DNA of 64,000 nucleotides, taken from Rheum nobile. Its lineage: Eukaryota > Streptophyta > Magnoliopsida > Caryophyllales > Polygonaceae. The DNA is taken from assembly GCA_027886185.1 (NCBI GenBank), contig WOAB01000864.1, positions 2,976,001 to 3,040,000 of the forward strand, written 5' to 3'. Made by a program: the position numbers and the translations under genes. Every line of letters starts with the position of its first letter. Position 1 is the stretch's first letter. The notes under the pieces were generated by a model. That model made no database searches. It had not been told where the DNA came from and saw only the letters and a list, made by a program, of their open reading frames with translations. Below are positions 47,217-55,919 of the stretch, one piece after another.

Positions 47217-49380
47217 ATGAGGTCTAAGATTGCGAGTGGAACACAAGGTATATTTTCATCACAATATTTTGATTGTAGGTGCATATGTTGTTCAGTTGAT
47301 GAATAGGTATGCATTTTATACAGTATGCAAAGGTATATGTAGAGATTTCTGACTAAATACATAATCGCACAAGTTTATGATGATAGAGAATACTCTGATT
47401 TGAACTTGCTTCTATGTATGTGACTTAATATAACTGTGTGCATAATAGATCATTAAAAAGTGCATGACTCTGTGCTTTTGCTCTAACATGTGGTTATGTG
47501 AATAATACTGTCCATTATGAATGATTTATGTGTATAATATGTAGGAAAAAGCCAGCATGGTGATGACAAAAATCCACCCCATCTAGTGAAGGAGTTAAGA
47601 TATGGTACAATAATCATTAGTCAAACACCAGTCCAGCTTACATCACCAAGCAAAACTCAAAGAAAATCCAGGTCCAAGCTAAAACAAAACAACTAGATCC
47701 AGTTACTACAAATACAACTTCGCCATCACCATCAATAACCAGAAGAGTAACAAGATCACAAAAATATATAGACACTGGTAAGTCAAATAGTAATATAAAT
47801 GCATGAGTAATTGATTGTAAGTGCATGAGTTGGTATGTTTTGGTGCATGAGTTAATAAGTGAAAGTTCATGAGTTATTTCTTATTGGTGCATGAGTATGT
47901 TTGTGAAAGTGCATGAGTTATTTCTTATTGGTGCATGAGTTATTTCTTAGTGATTTCTTATTGGTGCATCAGTTGGTATGTTGGTGCATGACTTAATATG
48001 TGATATTGGATGAGTAATTACTTGTTGGTGCATGAGTATGTTTGTAAAGGTGCATGAGTGCTTGTTTATTGGTGCATAAGTGTGTTTGTAAAGCTGCATA
48101 TATAAGTGCTTTTGCTTGTGACTGAGACTGTGAAAGTGCATGAATGTTTGTTTATTGGTGCATGAGTATGTATGCAAAGGTGCATGAATAAGTGCTTGTG
48201 CTTGTGTTTAAAAATCTGTGCATGAACAAATTCTTATGCTCCATGAATTAACAGAGAGTGAAGCACAAGAAAATGTGCAACCTTCTACAATGCATGGAGA
48301 TGCACAACCTCCCACTCCTCTGGCTGGTAAGCTAATGGTCATCATATCTCTTTAATTTTTAATCACCATGCATTTGTTAATTAATATCTAATACTTTTGA
48401 GTTTTGAACACAGGGAAGAGAAAAAAGAGCCAAGCAAAAGGCCCTCAGAAATCAAAAAGGTCAAGGGTCTTGAATGAAGATAACAGTGATAGTGAGGATA
48501 TACCTATTGTTGAAATGCTTTTGAAAATCGAGAGAAGAGCTGTAGAAGAAAGAAAGGCTGCTGGTGAAAAAGCTGCTGCAGATAGAAAAGGGAAAGCCAA
48601 GATGGAGATTCATGAGGAGAGGAAGACAAAGAAAACAAAGAAACAGGTGAGGGGCGATAGAGAGAAGGTGGAGAATGTCTTTGTTTTAGAATCCAAGATC
48701 CCTAAGGTGGGGAACAAAAGAGGGATACTAGAACTGAGGAAGGACTACAGAATGCTGGTGTGTAGAACATCGCCGTCTGTTATTACCACCTACGTGCTTT
48801 CAAACTCTGATTTCAAACCCAACCAGAGAAATGTTGTAGTGGAAATAGGCTTTGAAAATGTGATTCACTGGGATATAAAAGACATGCCTATGAGGCTAGG
48901 CCAGTATGTATGTAGCAGGTTTCACCCTCTGAATTCTACACTCAAACTTACTGATGGGAGGAAGATACCAGTTACAGAGACTGATGGATATGATTATCTT
49001 GGCATTCCAAAGGGAGAGGTTGAAATTGAGTTACCTAAAGCACTTATAAATGAAGAGATTCTGCAAAGACTGAAAACTGATTTTCCAAAGAGGGATATCA
49101 AGAATCTGACAGCGACTGACATCTTGACTAAAATGAAAGAATATGATGGAGGACCATGGTTTAAGAGATATTTTATTCTGTTGTTTGTCAACACAGTTGT
49201 TCAATCTTATTCCAGTGGGAAAATAAACTTAAAGATTCTTCAATTGCTGGAGAATGTTGATCAAATAAGGAACTTCAATTGGAGCTCTTTTCTCTACAAG
49301 GCACTTATTAATTGCTCTGTTGCATGGGCAAATAAACAACAAAAGACTTTCAATGGGAGATTGCTTTTACTACATGTAAA
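47217..49380 (+). pseudogene. Spliced plant gene fragment of the Ulp1/DUF1985-like type
   Basis: Inferred exons: 47217-47248 (ATG, ends before GTATAT), about 47546-47777 (one frameshift near 47693), about 48254-48328 and 48413-49376, with GT/AG borders. The last exon starts with a Lys-rich nuclear-type segment (KRKKSQAKGPQKSKRSR). It then has MPMRLGQYVCSRFHPLNSTL, LTDGRKIPVTE, YLGIPKGEVEIELPK and GGPWFKRYFILLFVNTVV, the layout of the plant domain often linked to Ulp1-like proteases and Mutator-like Ulp1 elements. No catalytic Ulp1 part is present: the gene stops in an intron at the Athila LTR near 49540. Function unknown; could be a transposon gene. Confidence 0.55.
47799..48245 (+). repeat. 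Intronic minisatellite, about 22-bp unit GTGCATGAGT...
   Basis: Some 18 imperfect units beginning GTGCATGAGT and continuing with T-rich filler such as TATTTCTTATTG or ATGTTTGTGAAA. The same core recurs in the next intron at 49406-49530, on the other side of a 960-bp exon. Confidence 0.85.
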
Positions 49381-49539
49381 TATTCCCATTTTGGTGTTTT
49401 GATAACTGCATGAGTTAATGTGTGTAGATGCATGACTGAAAGAGTGTTCGTGCATGAGTTAATCTGTGTATGTAGGTGCTAGAGTTAAGAGTGTGTAGAT
49501 GCATGAGCCTATTTGTATAGGTGCATGACTGAAAAAGGG

Positions 49540-50514
49540 ACTGGTCCAACTAGTCCAACTAGTCATAGGAATTAACCAAGATACATGCAACACCACAACT
49601 CGCAACATTTAACACATAATCAATTCTCTTCACAATAAACTAGTCCAACTAGTCCTAGAATATCATGTTCGCTACACAAGATAAGGGATTTCAACTCGAA
49701 ATATCCAAACCCTAGCACTAGACAATTACTAATATCAACTAGTTGATCATGCCAGTCAAATTAGCAAGAATCAATAGGAATAAGCACAAAGAGAAGAGAT
49801 ATAATCAAAGGAAAGGAAATAGAGTTATAATCTCCCAATCAAATGCAAACGAAGGCTTCAATCGTCGGACTAAGCAAAAGTTGCTTAGTTCTTCATAGTC
49901 TTGAAAACGTAAAACTTCAAAGGGAAAAACTGATGTAAAACTAGACTAATGTCTGAATGATAACTCAGAGGCTGCTAACTAAACTAGGTTATAAACCCTA
50001 GCAAAACCTAAAACTAAAGATATGAAATAATATCTAAAAGGAAATAAAATAAACTAACGAAATAAAAGAAATAAAAGAAAAGGAAATAAAGTAAAAAGCA
50101 GATCTTCGGAAGAAACTCTCACGCACGTTTGATGAACAGTCTTTCGCGACCGCGGAAAACTTTCTGTTGAATCTCGCTGTCTTCGTATTTTTCCGTGCCT
50201 GCGGCAATGGCTTCCGCGACCGCGGATTTCTCGTTGTAGCTCACGTTGTTCTCGTCTCGTTCCGCGACCGCGGCGGTTACTTCCGCGATCGCGGAAAAGC
50301 TCATGTAGCTTTTCTTCAGCTCCTTCTTCGGTCTTCTCATGTGGCTTTCTCTTCCTCATCTTCTTTAAGTCTTCATTTTAGCTCTTCAAAACCACCAAAT
50401 CCACACTTCTACTCCTCAACTCCATTCTCCACAATTGTGCTCTAAACTCATCCAAATGGTACCTAAAACTCCGGTAACAACTCCTAGTTAAACCCTACAA
50501 AGTAGCGCTGATCA
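49540..50514 (-). repeat. Truncated Athila LTR (outer right end of Athila-C)
   Basis: Begins inside the LTR after a scrambled CCAACTAGTCCAACTAGTC junction and ends ...GCGCTGATCA. Nearly identical to the matching part of 23007-24340, including the five palindromes (50144-50297). Followed by GTGTA and then CRM-1 leader. Confidence 0.85.
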
Positions 50515-51405
50515 GTGTAGCACTTCACTTGGCCTCCCAACAGTTTAGGGTCTCCATGTCCAACCTAGCTTGGACACAATCACAAGGCAAAACACCTTCC
50601 CAAGTGTAGTCACTAAATTCAAGCCAATATCCACAAGGAAAGTTGCAATATTTCACCAATTGTGGGTCACGGCTAGGAATGGTGTTTGGTCAAGGAAACT
50701 TAACTCCACACGTATGATACACTTAGTCAAGATTTTCAAGCCTAACTCAAGTGCACAAAGGTACTAAGAACTCAACCCTTCACCAATTCAAGGATCCGAA
50801 CAACACTTAAACAAAAAGAAAATTTCAGAAACTAACTCGGCTTTTTCTGGCTGAATAGCCTTTCTTTCTCGAGTTTGATATTTTTTTTTAATAATATATG
50901 CTAAGGATTACAATAATCACACCCTTTGACGTAGTCCAAAGATACAAATAATACCAAACACGACTCACTTAGTCACGTAGCAACAAGTTCAGGAATAGTT
51001 AGGGATTAAGTGCTTTTCTCATTTTATGACACTTGAGCAAAACTTTATATTATATTTCATGCAGCATACATGCTTAATTAAGCCAAGAAAGGAAGGTTTG
51101 TATTCAGTTTTGGGTCAAGGCTGAATTAAACAAGCATTAAATGTCAGAATTGAATGCAGGAATTAAACAAGTTTTAATGGTCAAATAAGGTTACGTTTTG
51201 GGGCAGCCCTCAACGTCTCCCTCTTTACTTCGTCTTCCTTACTAGATCTCAGCCAAGACTCAAGCAAGAAATCAAGAAAACTCAGGCCAAAATTCAGAAG
51301 CACTCGATAACAACTCAACAACAATTCGGCTAGAGACAAGTGATGATGAATTGCAAGCTTTTCTTATGGAAACAACTTGGAATTTGGAGACTAACCTTGA
51401 AGGAG
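50515..51405 (-). other. CRM-1 5' leader, LTR-proximal part
   Basis: Non-coding. Assigned to CRM-1 because it runs into a primer site and an LTR whose start equals the CRM-1 3' LTR at 10662. No gene seen. Confidence 0.6.
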
Positions 51406-51417
51406 GCTCTGATACCA
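51406..51417 (-). other. Primer-binding site of CRM-1 (initiator-Met tRNA)
   Basis: Minus strand TGGTATCAGAGC two bases from LTR start TGATACAGCC at 51420. Confidence 0.88.
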
Positions 51418-51419
51418 AG

Positions 51420-51535
51420 TGATACAGCCCAAGCATGGATCCGGACTGGTCCAAGGTAGTTTCGCCGTCCAAGCCACCGATGAATGCTCCTTGTGAAATG
51501 TAAATCGGGAAGTTGCTAGAAGAACCACTTGAACG
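51420..51535 (-). repeat. CRM-1 5' LTR, first 116 bp only
   Basis: Matches 10662-10777 with few differences. Breaks off at ACCACTTGAA, where a second copy of the primer site begins. Confidence 0.85.
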
Positions 51536-51537
51536 AG

Positions 51538-51569
51538 GCTCTGATACCAAGTGATACAGCCCAAGCATG
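51538..51569 (-). repeat. Duplicated CRM-1 primer site and first LTR bases, at a recombination junction
   Basis: A second GCTCTGATACCA (51538-51549) with AG and then TGATACAGCCCAAGCATG (51552-51569). It then switches to the Athila-E LTR at a shared CATG (the Athila-E right LTR has CATGTAATC at 58495). Looks like template switching or end joining. Confidence 0.8.
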
Positions 51570-52438
51570 TAATCAATTCCCACATAGATATAATCCATAG
51601 ATGCAGATAACAATCAATGCTTGCTACTTATACTAGAGCGTTAGCCCAATAGTTCCCTAGTATTAGCAATATGAATGAAAGCAATAAACCTAGGTGATCA
51701 GTCTAGATAAACCAACAAACATTCAAATATGAATTTGCTCAGAGAAAAGATATAACTCAATAGGATAGATAGATAGGAACAAAACCTCACAACCAGATGA
51801 ACGAACTCATGCTTCCATTACCGGACTAAGCCAAAGAGGCTTAGCTCCTCATAGTCATGGTAGAAACTTCAAAGGAATAAACAACGATGAATTGAAATTG
51901 CAACTAAAGTCTGGCTCCCTTAACCCTAATGCATAAGGAGAGTATTTATAGGGCCCTAACAAATGACCTAGCCCATTAAGCAAATAACTGAAATAGAAAT
52001 AAGAAAAAGGGAAAAGAAAACTAAAAAGATAATTCGGAATAAGTCCGAGCCTCTGTCGTGTCAGACCCGCGATCGCGGGTGGTGGACCTTGATCGTGGCC
52101 CATGTGGCTCTGCTCCCTTCAATCTCTCCGCGCCCGCAGAAAACTCTCGACATGCTCCGAGTCCCGCGATCGCGGCACCCATGCCCGCGATCGCGGTTAA
52201 TGCTCGGCACTCTTGTCCTTTGCCTTGCACCAACCCGTCTCCTCTTCACTCCTTGGCGTCTTCTCTTGATGGCTTCCTTCCTCAGTGTCTTCATGATCTC
52301 CAAAGTAGCTCAAACACCTCCAAAAACACCAACTTCGCCTCCAAACGCCATACACAAGAATGTGTCTAAATCTACCCGAATGACACCAATAAAACCTCTA
52401 ATAACTCTTATTTAAGCCCTACAAAGTAGTGCTTATCA
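51570..52438 (-). repeat. Athila-E 3' LTR (left), truncated
   Basis: Corresponds to 58500-59371. Palindromes at about 52067-52197, including the doublet CGCGATCGCGG at 52162-52196. Ends ...GTGCTTATCA. Confidence 0.88.
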
Positions 52439-53222
52439 AACTCCCCCATGCTTAGACCTTTGCTCGTCCTCGAGTAAACTAAAAGAAAGTCTACTCCTCC
52501 AATGTAGCACCCAAGGTCTCAGGAAGCATATCCTCCAACTAAGAGTTACCTAACCCATGACAAAGCTCTTGGCACCAATCTCATCTACAACACATCCACA
52601 ACCCAATAAACTTGAGGGCAAGCAGAGTACTTCCCCCAAGCTCAACCCGGACATCCAATAGTGTAAAGTGACCTCTAATCCTAGCCTCCATCTATGACTC
52701 CTTATGCCTCCCAGAGTGACCTACCCGACAATCCTTCTTCAACTCCTCTACTTATGTCGCCCCATCGGTAAAATGAGATCCTAGAAACACTCCTTTTCTT
52801 TTCACTCATTTTGCCTAGGAGCCCTTTCGGGTTTTCATCCTAGCCACTCATATTTTTCTCATAGATGTGCTCACATATGCTCACGTCACTCAGACACCTT
52901 TTTACCCCAGCCTAGCGCTGGTCCGGGTCACCTGCTTTTTACCCAAGCCGCCATTTCAGGTTTTCAGCTTGTCCCAGGATTTTTGATTTTTGATTTTTTT
53001 TTTTTTTTGAAAAGAAATGCTGAAATTCGAAATGCTAAAAATCAAAGTACAATGCTGGAAAATAAATATGTACAAGATAGATAGTGAATACTCTACTCCC
53101 CCATGCTTAAATCATGCATTGTTCTCAATGTATGGAAGACAAGAAAAAGATAAGGGGAAAATAGAAATACTCACTGGGGTGGAGGCCAATACCCATAAGC
53201 GTTGAAGAAAGCCTCAGCTCTC
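52439..53222 (-). other. Athila-E polypurine tract and 3' untranslated region
   Basis: AACTCCCCCATGCTTAG at 52439-52455 is the polypurine tract on the minus strand. The remainder is similar in style to the Athila-B and -C 3' regions (shared CTCGTCCTCGAGTAA block and TACCCCAGCCTA). A T-run lies at 52997-53010. No gene. Confidence 0.75.
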
Positions 53223-54548
53223 CTATGCGCGCATCTGAACCACCTGGTCCTCAACAGTGGTGAGGTGACTGTCCAGGCGGTTGGCGTGGTATGCAAGGTT
53301 GACCTCCATGTTGCGCTGCCACTCAGCGCTCCGCCGCTCCTGCTCATCCAGGCGGGTGGAGACTTGGCGTTCCCACTTAACGCTTCTCCTCTCATGCTCC
53401 TCTAGCCTCTGGGAGATGCCACTTTCCCACTCGGCACTCCTTCGTATATGCTCGGCCTGCCTCAGCTGCAGGTTGGCCATTCTGTCCAGGAGCTGGTCCC
53501 AGGGCGCCCCTCCAGATCCACTACCAGACCTAGATGCCTGGTAGGTATAGTCAGGGTAAACAGGTGGGCCCCTGGAACGCAGCGGGGATGGCACATCGCT
53601 CTCCATGTCCACCGCTGCAGTCGCTTCCTCCTCCTCCTTGTTGTCGTCGTCGTCCCCTTTGTCTTCGGACGACGACCCCTGCTCTCCATCGGCATAGAGG
53701 TAAAAATCCCTCGCCCGGGGCCCATAAGGCATCGGACGAGGCAGCCTCATTCGGTGGGTCCTTTCCTTCTTGGAGAGTCAGGTGTACTCTCCACCACGGA
53801 CCTCCAGCAGATGGGATCTCCGCAGCAGTGTGGTGTTGTAGGTGTAGATGTCGGCGGGGAAATCCCAATGCTCCGCGATGTTCTCGTACTGATGAGCGAT
53901 AAGCGTCACCATGACCCCCATGGAGATCTTGCCGCCCGTCTTCTCCCTCAGCCCGAGACAGCTGGAGAGGAATAAATCGACCCAGTCGGGGGTGTTGTGG
54001 CTCTCCGGTGTCAAACACCAGAGCACTGTAAGGTCCAGCGTCGGAACCTTGTTCACCTCCCCCTGTCCCAGGAAGGACATGGCGATCACCTTGTGCGCCA
54101 GCCTCAGACAGGGGTGCGTCAGCTTGTAGTTATACTCGCCAGTGCTGGGGTTGAGTACCTCCCGGGTCGCATCCTGCCAGAAGAGCTCTGGCAAGGTGCT
54201 TGCGGCCTCCCAATCCTCGGCGAGAGCCTCAGTAACGCCAAACAGGTCCCGTAGACCTTGGTAGGACATCATCCTCTGCCGCCCCAGCAGGTTGAACGTG
54301 ATCCCATCGTCGTGGCGCTCCAGCGTGGCCAGAAACTCCAGGGTCAGCTCGTGCGAGGACGGGGCGGCTAGGTCAATGAAGTTGCCGAGCCCTCCGTGGC
54401 TCAACAACTATTGTGTGCAGTCCTCCAGTCCGAGTCGTTGCAGCGTTGGCCGATCGAAGAACTTCGTCTGGACGAACTTCCGCACGTTGAACGTCTCGTA
54501 ATAGCGCCTGTGCCTCTGGCTCCGCATGTTGCCTACGAAGGCTGCCAT
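53223..54548 (-). pseudogene. Athila 3' ORF (envelope-position protein) with coiled-coil repeats
   Basis: Frame from ATG 54548 to the stop after 53223, 442 codons with two in-frame stops (54408-54410 and 53778-53780). The N-terminal part carries FDRPTLQRLGLED, LEFLATLERHDDGITFNLLG, MMSYQGLRDLFGV, KVIAMSFLGQGEV and MGVMVTLIAHQYENI, similar to the plant ATHILA ORF-1 domain (Pfam PF03078). An acidic run (DDDDNKEEEE) and then a coiled coil with three 17-residue repeats (RRSAEWE, RRSVKWER, RRSAEWQR) follow. It lies where retroviral env would be, but I see no signal peptide or membrane segment. Function is not known. Possible reading as a captured host gene is less likely. Confidence 0.65.
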
Positions 54549-55440
54549 GGTGGGAAAAAAGGAGTGAGAAAGCACAACTGAAAGAGTACCGGAGGGACCC
54601 GCGATCGCGGGATGTGGGGCGCGGTCGCGGGTTATGCTCGACTCGAAGCTCGCTGGAGAAGATGTGCCGCGATCGCGGGGTTGATGCCGGCGATCGCGGT
54701 TTCTGGGTTTGCAGCGAACTTCGAGAAAAAATGGCTCTGGTGCTTTGCGGTGGCGCTGCGGTGGTCGTGGGGTTTGGCGTGGGTCCGGCGATCGCGGCTC
54801 GTGAGGCTATGAGAAATCCAAGAGTTTGGAAAATGGAGATCTCACCCAAATGACGTCGCGGCGTCGGAACGATAGTCGCGGGGCTGCAGGGGGGTGTCGC
54901 GGTGGTCGGGGTCGGAGATCCAATCTGGTGAGAGTGAGAGGTGGTGGTGGAGGTGTTGTAAAATGCCTCCACCGCCTCTCGCCTTTTTATAATTGCTGCG
55001 ATGAATACCCGCGATCGCGGGGCTGAGGGCCCGCGATCGCGGGGCTGAGGGCCCGCGATCGCGGGGCTGAGGGCCCGCGACCGCGGGGCTAATGCCCCTG
55101 CATCCGTAACAGTCGGCGCGATTTACGAGGCGCTGACTGCCTCGAAAAACGCGCCGGTTTTATTAAACCGTGGGCCATTTTTTTTTTGATTTTTTTTCTT
55201 TGATTTTTTTTTTGATTTTTTTTTGATTATATATATATATATATATTTTGCTAGAACTCGCCATGGATCGCCGAGGGGAAACTGCGATCGCGGGTGTGAG
55301 ACCGCGATCGCGGGTGCTGGGTTCTGGCCTCCGCTGCATAGTTAGTTCTAGTGCCCACAGAAAAAGAAAAACAAGTGCAAAGAAGAAGAAAGAAAAATAA
55401 AATCTAAGTCCTAAGAAAGGTAAAAACATAAATGAGTTCA
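54549..55440. other. Palindrome-rich spacer between the 3' ORF and protease of Athila-E
   Basis: No gene. Doublets at 54599-54629 and 54667-54699, a site at 54787, the tandem array 55006-55094, and a doublet at 55283-55313. T-rich runs (55177-55225) and a TA microsatellite (55228-55247) separate them. Confidence 0.75.
55006..55094. repeat. Tandem array of the palindrome, four units of 22 bp
   Basis: Unit CCCGCGATCGCGGGGCTGAG plus GG, four copies; the last has CGACCGCGG in place of CGATCGCGG and then AATGCC. Units are almost identical, so the array is recent or homogenised. Confidence 0.92.
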
Positions 55441-55919
55441 ACGACTCATACCTCGGGTTGCCTCCCGAGCAGCGCCGTAGTTATCGTCGCGGCACGATGT
55501 CCTGCTATACTTCTCATTCGGGGTTGCCTCCTGCAACCGTACTCCTTTCTCTTGTATCTGGAGGATGCTCCGGAATGTTCTCCAGCCTATACTCGGTCTT
55601 CCTCTTGTCGAACTCCATGCTGATTGTGCCTCTGCCCACGTCGATCTTTGTGTTGGAGGTCTTCATGAACGGCCTCCCTAGCATTACTCGTCCTCCTCGT
55701 TCCCCTGTGTTCATGACAAAGAAGTCTGCAAGAAAAACAAGGGTATCGACGCTTACCAGTACGTCCTTCACAACGCCCTCAGGAGTGATGACGGAGTTGT
55801 CAGCCAGTTGGATGACGATTTCCGTGCTCTCTAATGGTCCAACGTCGAGGTTGTTGTAGACGGATAGTGGCAAGACATTGATTGAAGCTCCCAAATCCAG
55901 CAATGTCTCGCTGAATTCA
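55441..55919 (-). pseudogene. Athila-E protease, truncated before RT
   Basis: From about 55919: LLDLGASINVLPLSVYNNLD (active site D-L-G-A-S), TEIVIQLADNSVITPEG, DTLVFLADFFVMNTGERGG, VMLGRPFMKTSNTKIDVGRG and TISMEFDKRKTEYRLENIP, ending at a stop near 55514. The sequence 55510-55441 then gives the post-integrase block instead of RT. A one-base shift near 55920 separates it from gag. Confidence 0.85.

Larger units (their letters stand above)
23007..50514 (-). mobile_element. Athila-C: composite Athila element with three LTR copies, host to CRM-2
   Basis: The outer LTRs (23007-24340 and the truncated copy 49540-50514) are close to identical over their overlap and are flanked by GTGGA/GTGTA in the CRM-1 leader. 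Inside are the 3' region, protease, gag (split by CRM-2), a primer site and a third, more diverged LTR (44959-46246). Between the inner and the truncated outer LTR lies a 3.3-kb spliced gene fragment. RT, RNase H and integrase are absent. The composite could arise by recombination between two related Athila copies; this is inference. Confidence 0.7.
10662..51569 (-). mobile_element. CRM-1: CRM-like chromovirus, split by Athila-B and Athila-C
   Basis: The 3' LTR begins TGATACAGCCCAAGCA at 10662. Pol runs leftward from 21410 to 11780 and gag from 22938. The leader is cut at 23006 by Athila-C and resumes at 50515, reaching an initiator-Met primer site at 51406-51417 and the first 116 bp of the 5' LTR (same TGATACAGCCCAAGCA start). 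The two LTR starts match over this stretch. The rest of the 5' LTR is lost at the junction with Athila-E, so the target duplication cannot be tested. RT, integrase and the frame running into the LTR fit the CRM clade, known from plant centromeres. Confidence 0.75.

Noticed and set aside
51391..51585. Small ORF similar to the start of the Tat protease ORF at 10770
   Set aside because: The shared peptide is translated CRM-1 LTR sequence at both places, not a conserved gene.
55006..55094. CRISPR-like array
   Set aside because: Four nearly identical 22-bp units with no unique spacers and no cas genes, in a plant retrotransposon. It is a tandem repeat of the palindrome.
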